Source: Candidatus Kuenenia stuttgartensis (GTDB taxonomy: Bacteria > Planctomycetota > Planctomycetia > Planctomycetales > Planctomycetaceae). From it: a stretch of 45,758 nucleotides of DNA. Shown piece by piece: positions 1 through 8,896 of the stretch; positions within the stretch are counted from its first letter, which is position 1; each line of letters begins with the position of its first letter. The translations under genes and the position numbers were made by a program. The DNA is taken from the NCBI GenBank assembly GCA_945861465.1, contig CAMAVB010000032.1, forward strand, positions 1 to 45,758. Direction: 5' to 3'. The notes beneath the pieces are model-generated. The model was not told where the DNA came from and did no database searches. It saw nothing but the letters and a program-made list of their open reading frames with translations.

Positions 1-1148
1 GCGACGCTGGCCAGCGGAATGCTGTTGACAATTGACGGAACAAAGATCACCAGCAGTAACAGAACTCCCTGCGTAATCATCGTGACACGCGACCGACCAC
101 CGGAATGCAGCCCGGTGGAACTGCGGACGATCTCAACTGTAATCGGAAGGCCACCCAGGAGTCCGCAGCACAGATTTCCGCTGCCCTGTGCCACCAGTTC
201 CCTGTTCAGTGCATTCTTCCGCTGGTCAGGATCCAGTTTAGCCAGTGCTTCGAGACCCAGCAGCGATTCCAGTGACGCCACCAGAGCGATGAAAAACGCA
301 GCCTGATAGACCAATGGATTATTCCACTGGCTGAACTCGGGCAACGTCAGGATCCCGAGAGCCCCTCGTACAGGATCCAGCGCAGGCAACTGAATCAGAT
401 GGATCGGCTGAATGCTCCATTGACCGCCGATTCTCTGGAACAGCAGGTTCAGTGCAATGCCAATGACAATGACGACCAGTTGCACAGGGACAGGAAACCG
501 CCGGAGCATCGGCATGCGGCCCCACGCCAGCATCAGCGCAATCGACAGTAAACCAACCGTTGCCGCTCCAGGATGAATATCGCGAGTGAGTTCAGCCAGT
601 TCAGAGAACGTATTTTCACGGTCCGGCTGCAGAAACGCCATTTCGCCTTCGGGGTCTGTATCGTGGCCAAGGACGTGAGGGATCTGCTTCAGAATCAGGA
701 TGATGCCAATCGCAAACAGGAGACCCCGAATCACTGATGACGGGAAGAATGCGGCGACACTTCCGGTTCTCACACACCCCAGAATAATCTGCAGGAGTCC
801 GGCGAACATCACTGCCAGCAGCAGCGCAGGGAAAGAACCGAGCGCGGCCAGCTGTGTGGCCACCACGGCCGTCAACCCAGCGGTAGGTCCGGTGATCGCC
901 GTCCGGGAACGACTGATACTGCCCACCAGAACCCCACCAATGATGCCGCTGAGAATCCCGGCCCAGGGGGGAATTCCAGGACTGATGCCGGGAATTTCGG
1001 GACTGATGGCGGCAATTCCCACGCACAAGGGCACCGCAACCATGGCCACAGAGGCACCTGCCAGAACGCTGCGCTGCACGACAGCCATCCGCGCAGCAGT
1101 CGGAACTTGAACGGGTGCATTCTTCAGGACAATCGTCTCTGCCATCAT
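1..1148 (-). CDS. SulP family inorganic anion transporter, partial (C-terminal part beyond window)
   Basis: This is the N-terminal ~382 residues of a SulP permease, read on the minus strand and running off the left edge. SulP proteins move sulfate, bicarbonate or related anions across the inner membrane. The sequence shows the SulP start (AGASVAMVAVPLCVGIAAIS), followed by ISRSRTAITGPTAGLTAVV and a series of hydrophobic helices. It also contains ESLLGLEALAKLDP and the GGLPITVEIVRSS segment, a typical SulP signature. A STAS domain would be expected beyond the edge but cannot be seen. Two tandem ATGs (1148 and 1145) follow a GGAG ribosome-binding site about 7 nt upstream. The gene is divergent from glnE, with a palindromic element between them. 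The substrate cannot be decided from sequence. The family call is firm. Confidence 0.9.
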   Translation of the reverse strand, partial: MMAETIVLKNAPVQVPTAARMAVVQRSVLAGASVAMVAVPLCVGIAAISPEIPGISPGIPPWAGILSGIIGGVLVGSISRSRTAITGPTAGLTAVVATQLAALGSFPALLLAVMFAGLLQIILGCVRTGSVAAFFPSSVIRGLLFAIGIILILKQIPHVLGHDTDPEGEMAFLQPDRENTFSELAELTRDIHPGAATVGLLSIALMLAWGRMPMLRRFPVPVQLVVIVIGIALNLLFQRIGGQWSIQPIHLIQLPALDPVRGALGILTLPEFSQWNNPLVYQAAFFIALVASLESLLGLEALAKLDPDQRKNALNRELVAQGSGNLCCGLLGGLPITVEIVRSSTGLHSGGRSRVTMITQGVLLLLVIFVPSIVNSIPLASV

Positions 1149-1173
1149 TGAGTACTCCGAAATCTGCTCACTC

Positions 1174-1342
1174 TACCGGATTCTATGTGCAGCTCCCAAC
1201 TGGTTTTGAAGCGAAAATCGACTGCGGGAGAATGCTTCGTTTAACGGCGAGCCGCAGGCGTAGGCGAATTCTTTGCCGCCTACGCCTGCGGCTCGCCGTT
1301 AAACGAATGACTTTCCCGTAAACACACACGTAAAATCCGGTA
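1174..1342. repeat. MITE-like element with nested palindrome (family A core, distinct ends)
   Basis: This non-coding element lies in the gap between the divergent SulP gene and glnE. The outer ends are inverted: TACCGGATTCTATGTG at 1174-1189 against the complement of CACACGTAAAATCCGGTA at 1325-1342, both abutting a TA dinucleotide. Inside is a near-perfect palindrome at 1238-1305 with arms starting GTTTAACGGCGAGCCG. The same inner palindrome occurs in the 130-bp elements at 24397 and 35185, but the outer ends there differ. Translated readings of this stretch (Arg-rich runs such as ASRRRRR) are artefacts of the palindrome. The remaining bases of the 1149-1536 gap show nothing else recognisable. 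Confidence 0.75.
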
Positions 1343-1536
1343 GGGTCAGTGATTTCTGGCAAGGATTGCAAGTGCCCGGCAGGCATCGACCGAAGTCGGT
1401 ACCATTCAACTCGCCATTCCCTCCGAATCAAATACGATAACTGCAGGTGCAGGCACATCCACATCGGATCAGGCCCAGATTCGGGCAATTTCCACAAAGC
1501 CTGAGCGTTGCGGCTCAACTGATCGTATAGACATTC

Positions 1537-4500
1537 ATGCTGCCATCTTTTGACAATCTGACCGAATCGCAGCTCATCCCAAATATGAGTCTGTTTCAGG
1601 CTGCGGGGTTTTCCGAGCCCGAAGCAGCCGTGCGCGCCATGATGCGAATTACATCGCTGTGGCGGGAATCGCTTGAGCTGGATTCCGCAGCGAAGACAGA
1701 TGCACCTGACGAACCGCCATGGTACTGGAATCTGCAGCGTGTTTGCCATGATGCTCCAGTGAAAGATTTTGCACTCAGCGTTGTCGATCAATATGTGCGA
1801 AACGCACATGAACAGTTTGACGTGTTTGCTTTGTTCAATGCGACGCCGCGTGCGCTGGGGATTCTGGCAAGGCTGGCCTGCGCAAGTCCATTTCTGACTC
1901 AGACACTGCTGGCCGATCCGCCCTACCTGACGACGCTCGCGCTGCACGGACGGACGTCTGAAATGAAGTCCCGCGAACAGTTTGTGCAGGAAGCCACGAG
2001 CGCACTCACGACCAGCGGAAAGCGACCGCAGATGCTGTCCGATCTCCGCCGATTTCAGCGACGCGAACTGCTGCGAATCGGGATGTGCGACGCCTTCGGT
2101 CTGCTTGATCTCCGGTTCGTCACTCTTCAATTGTCGATGCTCGCGGATGCGATGGTGCAGTGCTGTCTGAATCTCGCGTTGAGAGAGGCGAAAGTTGCCG
2201 ACCTGCCGCTGGCGGTGATCAGTCTCGGCAAGCATGGCGGCGAAGAACTCAACTACAGCTCCGACATTGATCTCGTCCTGATCTGCGATCAGGATTCAGC
2301 AGTCGTCCAGCGCGTGGCGCGGCTGACGATTGACGGACTGGCTGAAGATATCCCGCCAGGTTTTTTGTATCGCGTCGATTTGCGACTCCGTCCATGGGGC
2401 GAGGCGGGGCCGCTGGTGAATACGATCACCGGGTACGCCGATTATCTGATTCAGGATGCTGCGACCTGGGAAAAACAGGCAATGCTCAAAGCCCGCGTGG
2501 TAGCCGGCGATGTGGGCGTCGGAAACCGATTCCTCTGTCGCATGCGCCCATTGTTGTTCACAGATTCAGCGATGGTTATTCGCCGCAGTATTCAACAGAT
2601 GAAAGAACGTATTGAGTTTCGCCTTCGTCAACGGGGAAAACTGAATTCCGAGGTCAAACTGGGAGTCGGTTCGATTCGCGATGTGGAATTCCTCGTCCAG
2701 AGCCTGCAACTGATTCACGGGGAACGTGAGCCGCGCATTCTGAGTTCCAATACGCTGGATTCGCTTGTGCGGCTGGCCGAGTTTGGTTTGATCAGTGCGG
2801 TCTGGTATCGACACTTGCGTGCCGGTTATGTGTTCCTGAGGACAGTCGAGCATTCGCTTCAACTGCTCCACAATCAGCAGACGCACGAACTGCCGGTCGA
2901 TGAGCGTCAATTGGAGTGGCTGGCCCATCGCATGGACTATCCGGATGCAGCGACACTGCTGCGCCGTTTCGACGAACATCGGCACGCAGTCCGATCCATT
3001 TTCGCTGAATCGTTGCAGATCGAATCATTGGCGATGACGTCCGTCGCCGTTCCGGAATGGACCATCGATCAGTCCTCGGCATCAATGCTGGATAATGCTT
3101 TGTCACTGGACACTCTGCAGGAACGGAGGCAACGGCTGGCGGAGATTTTTGCGGCAGTCGATGCAGGTTCGGACGCGATTGTGTCGCTGCGACAGAATTC
3201 TGCAGTGAGCAACCACTGGGACATGGTCGTCTGCGGCAAAGATTTCTCCGGATGGCTGTCGGTGATCTGCGGTCTGCTTTCCATTTATCATCTGGATATT
3301 CGTCGCGGCGATGCGCTGACGGGGGAAGGCATTAATGGTCTTGGAGATCGTTGCGTCGCCGGTCGATTTCTGGCGTGGTTCGAGGTGCGACTGGAAGTCC
3401 CTGCCGTCGAATCATCGGAGTCTTCAACGTTAGCAGAAAACCTGGCAACGTCGTTGCAGGAAGAAATCGGGCGACTCAGTCAACAATCTCGTGGCAGCAG
3501 CATTGAGGACGTCCGCGCTGAGCTCCTGTCGCGATTTTGCGATGCTGTTCCGCAACAGTCGGTGTCTGAACCAACGTCGGCTGACGTCGATGTGGAACTG
3601 ATTCGATTGCCGAATTCCGTGCTGACGCAGATGAATATCACCGGTGCGGATTCGTGGGGCTTCATGTACGAACTGGCCAGCGCTCTGTCGCTCAGCCGGT
3701 TTCGCGTGCTCCGCGCGATCATTGATGCCGAGGGCAGTCAGGTACGTGACGTGTTGTATGTTCGTGAACGCAACGGTCGGCCAATCGAGAGTGCGGAACG
3801 GCTGCAGGAACTGGAATTGGCAGCGACACTGATTAAGCAGTTCACGCACTGGTTGCCGACCACGAATGATCCGCATCATGCACTCGCGCGATTCCGCGAT
3901 CTGGTCTCACGCTTGCAGCCTGCTGTTGCATGGTTCGACAACATGAAGTCTTTGCGTCGCCCCAATGTACTGCACGCTGTGGCCCGAGTGCTCGGGATCA
4001 GCCAGTATCTGTGGGAAGCATTTCTGCAGTCGCGGCATCAACAGCTGTTTCCGTTGCTGACCAATCCGGAAGAGCTGGCCATTAGGGAGTGCCGGGAGTC
4101 GCTGATGCTGGATCTGGACCGGGCATGTGACAGCGCATCTGATGCTGCTGCCGCCTGGACAGCGTTGAACGAGTTTAAGGATCGACATTTATTCCGCATC
4201 GATATGCGGCACGTGCTTGGGCATTGTCGTCCGTTCGGTGCTTTTTCGGAAGAATTGACTGAACTGGCGGAGCTGGTTGTCTGCAAAGCGCTGGATGTTG
4301 CATGGCGACAACTGGTGTCGCAGTTTGGTAAGCCATTATGCGAGGACGGAATCAATGAATGTGCCTGGGTTGTCGCAGGCCTCGGAAAATTCGGCGGCAT
4401 CGAAATGGGCTTTGCGTCCGACATCGAGTTAATGCTCATTTTCGCAGAGGCTGGTCGCACAAATGGAGTCAATTCAGTTTCCAATGCGATGTTCTTCGAT

Positions 4501-5226
4501 AACCTTGTCAACGCTGTGGCTTCCGGAATCGCCGCGCCGCAGGACGGGATCTTTCATATCGACCTGCGTATGCGGCCGTTCGGGCAGGCAGGTGCCGGGG
4601 CGGTATCACTGCACGACTTCGAAACCTACTACGCGGACGATGGACCAGCATGGCCATACGAGCGACAGGCTCTGGTCAGGTTTCGCTGCGTCGCGGGAAA
4701 CGCAGAATTTGGAACTGTCGTGACGGCGGCCTGTCATCATGCACTCTACGGAACGGGCCGGTTTGATTTTCCCGCAATGAGTGCCATGCGAGAAAGACAG
4801 ATTCGCCAGCTTGTGCATGGGGGAGCGATCAATGTCAAGCTGAGCGACGGCGGTATCGTGGATTGTGAATATGCGGTGCAGGCTCTGCAGATGACGTTCG
4901 GCGACGAATTCCTGACGCTGCGTCACCCAAATACGTTGCGCGCATTGAGCGAAGCGGCACGCTTGAGTCTGGTTGATCCATCCCATCGGCAGTCGATCGA
5001 GCGGGCCTATATTTTCCTGCGGGAGCTGATTGATTGCCTGCGAATGGTACGCGGCAATGCCAAAGACCTGACTCTGCCGACACCCGGCACTCGCGCCTGG
5101 CAGATGCTCGCACGCCGGATGAAATCTATTCACGATTCCGATGTGCCGCTTGAGGAACTGGAGACACAAATGGCCAACGTTCGCGAATTCTCCGCCTACG
5201 TGGAACTGCACTGCCGAAAGATGTAG
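1537..5226 (+). CDS. glnE: Bifunctional glutamine synthetase adenylyltransferase/adenylyl-removing enzyme GlnE
   Basis: GlnE adds AMP to, and phosphorolytically removes it from, a tyrosine of glutamine synthetase, setting nitrogen assimilation under PII control. The 1229-residue protein carries both nucleotidyltransferase modules. The first has SLGKHGGEELNYSSDIDLVL (about residues 228-247) followed by YRVDLRLRPWGEAG (about 280). The second has GLGKFGGIEMGFASDIELML (about 948-967) followed by HIDLRMRPFGQAG (about 1008). In the second, the usual D-x-D reads D-I-E, a conservative change in a metal ligand. Each module is followed by a helical GlnE domain (for example GVGSIRDVEFLVQSLQL and LSDGGIVDCEYAVQALQM). 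It is longer than the E. coli enzyme (946 aa). No strong ribosome-binding site precedes the ATG, so the start is less certain than the family. Neighbours give no functional link. Confidence 0.92.
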   Translation: MLPSFDNLTESQLIPNMSLFQAAGFSEPEAAVRAMMRITSLWRESLELDSAAKTDAPDEPPWYWNLQRVCHDAPVKDFALSVVDQYVRNAHEQFDVFALFNATPRALGILARLACASPFLTQTLLADPPYLTTLALHGRTSEMKSREQFVQEATSALTTSGKRPQMLSDLRRFQRRELLRIGMCDAFGLLDLRFVTLQLSMLADAMVQCCLNLALREAKVADLPLAVISLGKHGGEELNYSSDIDLVLICDQDSAVVQRVARLTIDGLAEDIPPGFLYRVDLRLRPWGEAGPLVNTITGYADYLIQDAATWEKQAMLKARVVAGDVGVGNRFLCRMRPLLFTDSAMVIRRSIQQMKERIEFRLRQRGKLNSEVKLGVGSIRDVEFLVQSLQLIHGEREPRILSSNTLDSLVRLAEFGLISAVWYRHLRAGYVFLRTVEHSLQLLHNQQTHELPVDERQLEWLAHRMDYPDAATLLRRFDEHRHAVRSIFAESLQIESLAMTSVAVPEWTIDQSSASMLDNALSLDTLQERRQRLAEIFAAVDAGSDAIVSLRQNSAVSNHWDMVVCGKDFSGWLSVICGLLSIYHLDIRRGDALTGEGINGLGDRCVAGRFLAWFEVRLEVPAVESSESSTLAENLATSLQEEIGRLSQQSRGSSIEDVRAELLSRFCDAVPQQSVSEPTSADVDVELIRLPNSVLTQMNITGADSWGFMYELASALSLSRFRVLRAIIDAEGSQVRDVLYVRERNGRPIESAERLQELELAATLIKQFTHWLPTTNDPHHALARFRDLVSRLQPAVAWFDNMKSLRRPNVLHAVARVLGISQYLWEAFLQSRHQQLFPLLTNPEELAIRECRESLMLDLDRACDSASDAAAAWTALNEFKDRHLFRIDMRHVLGHCRPFGAFSEELTELAELVVCKALDVAWRQLVSQFGKPLCEDGINECAWVVAGLGKFGGIEMGFASDIELMLIFAEAGRTNGVNSVSNAMFFDNLVNAVASGIAAPQDGIFHIDLRMRPFGQAGAGAVSLHDFETYYADDGPAWPYERQALVRFRCVAGNAEFGTVVTAACHHALYGTGRFDFPAMSAMRERQIRQLVHGGAINVKLSDGGIVDCEYAVQALQMTFGDEFLTLRHPNTLRALSEAARLSLVDPSHRQSIERAYIFLRELIDCLRMVRGNAKDLTLPTPGTRAWQMLARRMKSIHDSDVPLEELETQMANVREFSAYVELHCRKM

Positions 5227-5309
5227 CGGGTAGTGAGTAGTGAGTATGGAGTAGCGGCTTGCCGGTAAAAAACGCGGTAGCGGAGGGCTTACGCTGCTCT
5301 GCTCGCCAG

Positions 5310-6134
5310 TCAATTCTTTCGGACGCTCTCGTTTCTTTCGGCCAGAGCCTGTTCCTTGAAGAACTTTATGATCAACGGCGGCGCTTCAGCCGGAAACTTG
5401 TGGCCTTGATCGGTGATGAGTGTAATCAGAGGGTTGCCGCTGTTCGATGGAAAAAGCATGGCTTTGCCTTCCCATGTTTTGCCATCTGCGCACTGATTCA
5501 GTTCCTTAAGGGTCTCAATCATGATTTTCTGCCACTGATATTTCACCAGCGGATCATTCTCGCCGGCGACGTGAAACACGGGTTTGGGCTTGAGCCGGGT
5601 GCGGATCTTCAGAGCTGCGGAACCGGAGGGTGCGACAGCCGCGAGGGTTTCGCTGCGTTCTGCCCACAGCAGGTATGTGAACCCTCCGCCATTCGAATGT
5701 CCGGCCGAGTAGATGCGTCTTTCGTTAATCCTGTATTCAGTCTTCAGCGAAAGCAGCACTGCGTCAAAGAATTGCAGATCGCGGTCCTTTTGATCGCCTT
5801 TCTCTTTTTGCCATCCGGCTCGCAGCCCTTCTGGATCGGTCAGCTGTCCGGGCGTCCTGAGTCCCTGCATGTAAACGACAATCGCTTCAGGCCACAGCTC
5901 GTGGAATCGAAAGGATCGTGCCGCATTCTTCATAGAACCGCCATGCCCGTGAAAACCAAAGACGACAGGTGTGGGTTCAGTTTTTGCCTTTTCAGGCACC
6001 GAAATCAGAGCCTCACGGACAACGCCGTCCACCGTCCATTCGCGACGAACCTGCTCAGCCGCATCGGCGGATGTCGCGACGATGGTGAGCAGAATGCAGG
6101 TGATCAGGTTCTTGAAACGAGTCGGTCGTGTCAT
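5310..6134 (-). CDS. Secreted alpha/beta hydrolase, PHB-depolymerase/LpqC esterase type
   Basis: This is a predicted exported serine esterase of the polyhydroxybutyrate depolymerase/LpqC group. The chosen ATG (6134) begins a signal peptide (MTRPTRFKNLITCILLTIVA, cut likely after SADA). An in-frame ATG further upstream (6206) would put a polar stretch before it. In the 274-residue form, visible motifs are VVFGFHGHGGS (oxyanion-hole strand), GHSNGGG with nucleophile Ser about 147, GENDPL with Asp about 194 and DQGHKFP with His about 245, so the catalytic triad is complete. Family members cleave polyesters, feruloyl esters or acetylated sugars; the substrate cannot be told. It is convergent with glnE, with an 83-nt gap, and stands alone. 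Confidence 0.85.
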   Translation of the reverse strand: MTRPTRFKNLITCILLTIVATSADAAEQVRREWTVDGVVREALISVPEKAKTEPTPVVFGFHGHGGSMKNAARSFRFHELWPEAIVVYMQGLRTPGQLTDPEGLRAGWQKEKGDQKDRDLQFFDAVLLSLKTEYRINERRIYSAGHSNGGGFTYLLWAERSETLAAVAPSGSAALKIRTRLKPKPVFHVAGENDPLVKYQWQKIMIETLKELNQCADGKTWEGKAMLFPSNSGNPLITLITDQGHKFPAEAPPLIIKFFKEQALAERNESVRKN

Positions 6135-6416
6135 GGGGCTCTTCTTCTCTGGATGGTCTGTGTGGCAAACTGACACATAGGATTGGCAGGATGTAGTCGC
6201 GTTCAATTGTGAAACTGGGAGGGCAGCAGCAAAGTCGGTATCTCAGTCCGCCGCGCGTGTAGGTGCGATCGTTTCGGATGGGGCGCGACAATTGGAAGAT
6301 GAAGCATCAGGCGGTACAGGAGAAGCTCGAACGGGAGCCGCAGCTTTCGGCAGACCGCAGGGCAATCGCATGTCGCCAGTGCGTTTGATCCAATCATTGC
6401 AAGGAAGTTCACTTCG

Positions 6417-6644
6417 TCAATAGTCAAGGTTTGTCCAAGGGAGTTTTAACTCAAATCGCCGGGCGACCTGGCAATCATAGCCCCGGCGTTTCTTGCTGCA
6501 GTCGGAACAGATCGGTTTTGCATTCTTTCGTGGCTGAACGTCAAACTCGACCTCGCGGCCAGGCTTCTGCTTGCTCCATTTGGCATCCGAGTAAACAGAA
6601 GACATGTGTTTCTCGACCGTATTCAGGATCGTCTGGAGCAGCAT
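6417..6644 (-). pseudogene. Truncated ISL3-type transposase (N-terminal fragment)
   Basis: The reading MLLQTILNTVEKHMSSVY... leads into PICSDCSKKRRGYDCQVARR and FELKLPW. This matches, from memory of the family, the N-terminus and zinc-ribbon segment (PICSGCG..GYD...RRFE) of ISL3-like transposases common in planctomycetes. The reading stops after about 75 residues where several hundred are expected, and no DDE domain follows in any frame, so it is a relic. Downstream, 6207-6416 may hold more decayed material but cannot be assigned. It marks the left edge of the accessory patch that continues with the DUF91 nuclease. Confidence 0.5.
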
Positions 6645-6946
6645 TCTGAGGTGCTTCGTTCAGGGACTGATGTCGTCAGATAACGCCAGTCTACGAAACA
6701 CGCAACAGAATTCACTTCTTTCTTCTGCCAATGATATGGACGCGGATGAACACAGATTGATTGTTGATGTCTATCTGTGTGAATTTGTGTTTATCTGTGG
6801 TTGTTTGCGCAGGTTTCGTTCTGATGCGTGAACGGTTACGATAAGCTTAATGCCCACTTGTCTGCGCCCTTCTACGACACAACGCCGCCTTTCCTAATCA
6901 ACTTCACGCACAGATTCTGCGAACGAGCCGAAACAAAGGTTTTAAA
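6645..6946. other. Intergenic stretch with degenerate CACAGAT-type repeats, no gene
   Basis: No convincing coding sequence lies here. Around 6738-6805 is a run of degenerate words (GAACACAGATTG, ATCTATCTGTGTG, TTTATCTGTGGTT) resembling a low-complexity repeat seen in many bacterial genomes. The last bases contain the AAAGG ribosome-binding site of the gene at 6947. Confidence 0.4.
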
Positions 6947-8002
6947 ATGGCAATCTACGAAATCTCATCCGACAAGTTCCGCAGGATCGACGAAACGTCG
7001 TTCAGCAATGCTGGACTGCGTGAACGACAAGACCTGCAACGGTTGCTTCGGAGTCAAATCGAGATTGTGTCGCCTGACACGCTGATTATTTCTGAGGAGT
7101 TCAGCCAATGGGAAGACAGTAACCGCAGAATCGACCTGCTTGGTATTAACAAGGATGCCAGTCTCGTTGTCATCGAGTTGAAGCGGACTGAAGACGGCGG
7201 TCACATGGAACTTCAGTCCATCCGCTACGCTGCCATGATTTCAGCCATGACTTTCGAGCGAGCAGTCGAGGTCTACGCAGAGTATCTGGAACGGATTGGC
7301 AGCACTGAGGTTGCACGCACATCGTTGCTGGAATTTCTGGACTGGGAAGAACCAGATCCTGACCATTTCGCTCAGGATGTCAGAATCGTGCTTGTGTCTG
7401 CCGAGTTCTCCAAGGAATTGACGACGACCGTAATCTGGCTGAATGACCGTGAAATGGACATTCAGTGCATTCGCATCAAGCCGTACAACGACAACGGGCG
7501 GATTCTTGTTGACATCCAGCAGATCATTCCGCTCCCGGAGGCTGAAGACTATCGGGTGCAATTAAAGGAAAAGCAGCAGCGAGAACGGATTGCCCGGAAG
7601 ACCAGCCGTGATCATACAAAGTATGACGTGACTGTTGATGGACAGGTCCATGAACGCCTTCCAAAACGAGTTGCGATCTTTACGGTTGTCAGGGCCTTGG
7701 CAAACTCAGGGCATTCGCCAGATACGATCTCCGCTGCTGTTCCGTGGCGACAGTCTATGTTTCGAGTTGCGGAAGGCGATTTGTCCGTGGATCAATTTGT
7801 GACAGGTCAGCAAGTGGTTGCAGCAAATGGCGGACGGGTTTTTGACGCCCGCCGATACTTCTGTGTCGATGGAGAACTGATACACTTTGAGGGGAAGACC
7901 TACGCCTTCACGAACCAGTGGGGTCCACACACGATCAGAGCCATGGACAACATGATGACCGCATTTCCCGATGTGAAAATCTCGTATCGTGCGCTGGAGT
8001 AA
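6947..8002 (+). CDS. DUF91/NucS-like PD-(D/E)xK endonuclease family protein
   Basis: This 351-residue protein has a nuclease core like the C-terminal domain of NucS/DUF91 proteins, which cut DNA in mismatch repair or act in accessory systems. The PD-(D/E)xK pattern is visible: RRIDLLGINKDASLVVIELK (about residues 60-79), with Asp63 as the D and Glu77-Leu-Lys79 as the ExK, followed by MELQSIRYAAMIS with the supporting Q-x3-Y. A charged helical stretch follows at about 205-220 (KEKQQRERIARKTSRD). The C-terminal third (residues 220-351) is not recognised; it includes a repeated aromatic pattern and could bind DNA. The start has an AAAGG site 8 nt upstream. It stands alone, next to a transposase relic and a DUF4160/DUF2442 pair, which suggests acquired cargo. 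A defence role is possible but not shown. Confidence 0.75.
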   Translation: MAIYEISSDKFRRIDETSFSNAGLRERQDLQRLLRSQIEIVSPDTLIISEEFSQWEDSNRRIDLLGINKDASLVVIELKRTEDGGHMELQSIRYAAMISAMTFERAVEVYAEYLERIGSTEVARTSLLEFLDWEEPDPDHFAQDVRIVLVSAEFSKELTTTVIWLNDREMDIQCIRIKPYNDNGRILVDIQQIIPLPEAEDYRVQLKEKQQRERIARKTSRDHTKYDVTVDGQVHERLPKRVAIFTVVRALANSGHSPDTISAAVPWRQSMFRVAEGDLSVDQFVTGQQVVAANGGRVFDARRYFCVDGELIHFEGKTYAFTNQWGPHTIRAMDNMMTAFPDVKISYRALE

Positions 8003-8369
8003 CTTTGGTGTCGCCCCGTTCCTCTGTCTTGATTCTTCTCACCCAAACTCAGCGAATCGTCTCTGCTGAGCTACAGCCCACGCTTGCCGGTCGTTACGTG
8101 ACAGGCACCGTGTCTCCTCTTCGACGCAGACTACAACTGCGCCATTCGCCGCGACCCTAATCGCAGCCGCCAGGCAAATCGAGGTGACAAGCCCTTCGTC
8201 ATCTTGTAAACTCAGTCGTCCCGCTGAGTGAACTCGGTCGATTCCGCAGACCTGCGCCCAATCCACGACGCGGAAAAGCTTAAAGCACAATCTCTGCGTC
8301 GGCATCCATGCCGCCGCAGAGATCGCAATTCGTTAATTCGTTTGACCAGACGATCGGAGAACTAAGAAC
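8003..8369. other. Intergenic stretch with one hairpin
   Basis: No gene is supported. The only structure is a hairpin at 8291-8321, with TCTCTGCG pairing to CGCAGAGA and an inner GGCAT/ATGCC pair. It lies about 50 nt upstream of the DUF4160 start and could act in its leader or as a terminator. There is no T-run, so its role is unclear. Confidence 0.35.
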
Positions 8370-8627
8370 GTGCCCGAAATCTCGCGATTCCTTGGGATCG
8401 TGGTCTATATGCTGTACGACGATCACCGCCCTCCGCACTTCCATGCGGAGTATGGCGAATACAAGGTTTCCATCGACATCCATTCGGGAATCGTTCAAGG
8501 CCGTTTTCCCAGACGCGCACTGAAGTCGCTGCTGGAATGGTACGAACTCTATCGCGAAGAACTTCTTGCCGATTGGCAACTCGCGGAGCAACACCAACCG
8601 CTGAATCGAATACCACCACTGGAGTAA
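8370..8627 (+). CDS. DUF4160 domain protein
   Basis: This 85-residue protein begins at GTG with GGAGA about 9 nt upstream. The sequence MPEISRFLGIVVYMLYDDH, then PPHFHAEYG, a beta-rich middle and RALKSLLEWYELYREELL form the full DUF4160 pattern. DUF4160 proteins are small, of unknown biochemistry, and usually encoded next to DUF2442, as here; the pair is often discussed as toxin-antitoxin-like. The stop is 6 nt before the next start, so the two are almost certainly co-transcribed and coupled. Confidence 0.85.
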   Translation: MPEISRFLGIVVYMLYDDHRPPHFHAEYGEYKVSIDIHSGIVQGRFPRRALKSLLEWYELYREELLADWQLAEQHQPLNRIPPLE

Positions 8628-8633
8628 TGGACG

Positions 8634-8876
8634 ATGCTTGAAGTCACGGCAGCGGAATACGTCGATGGACACCGCATCCGAATCGCCTTTAGCAATGGCA
8701 AGAAGGGAACGGTCGATCTCACGGACACGCTATGGGGCCCGATGTTTGAGCCACTCAGGGACCCGCTCACGTTCCAGAAATTCGAGGTCTCACCGATCCT
8801 TCACACAATCCGGTGGGAGAACGACGCTGATCTTGCTCCCGAGTACCTGTACGAGAAAATGGTGCCAGACACTTGA
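8634..8876 (+). CDS. DUF2442 domain protein
   Basis: This 80-residue protein matches the DUF2442 pattern: V.A..YVDGHRIRIAFSNGKKG..DL, then FEPLRDPLTFQKFEVSP, and the terminal IRWENDADLAPEYLYEKM. It directly follows the DUF4160 gene, with GGAG about 10 nt before its ATG. DUF2442 proteins are small and may be DNA- or protein-binding partners of DUF4160. Function is unknown. The pairing, not a measured activity, is the reason to suspect a toxin-antitoxin-like module. Confidence 0.85.
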   Translation: MLEVTAAEYVDGHRIRIAFSNGKKGTVDLTDTLWGPMFEPLRDPLTFQKFEVSPILHTIRWENDADLAPEYLYEKMVPDT

Positions 8877-8896
8877 CGAAGGTTAATTCCTGCCGA

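Noticed and set aside
1183-2235. A 350-codon minus-strand frame across the glnE start and palindrome
   Set aside because: Composition is abnormal (Arg/His/Gln/Cys) and it overlaps glnE, which has unmistakable motifs.
5259-6173. A 304-codon plus-strand frame opposite the esterase
   Set aside because: Shadow of the esterase, which has a signal peptide and full catalytic triad.
8039-8305. An 88-codon minus-strand frame in the 8003-8369 gap
   Set aside because: No ribosome-binding site, no family and unusual composition.
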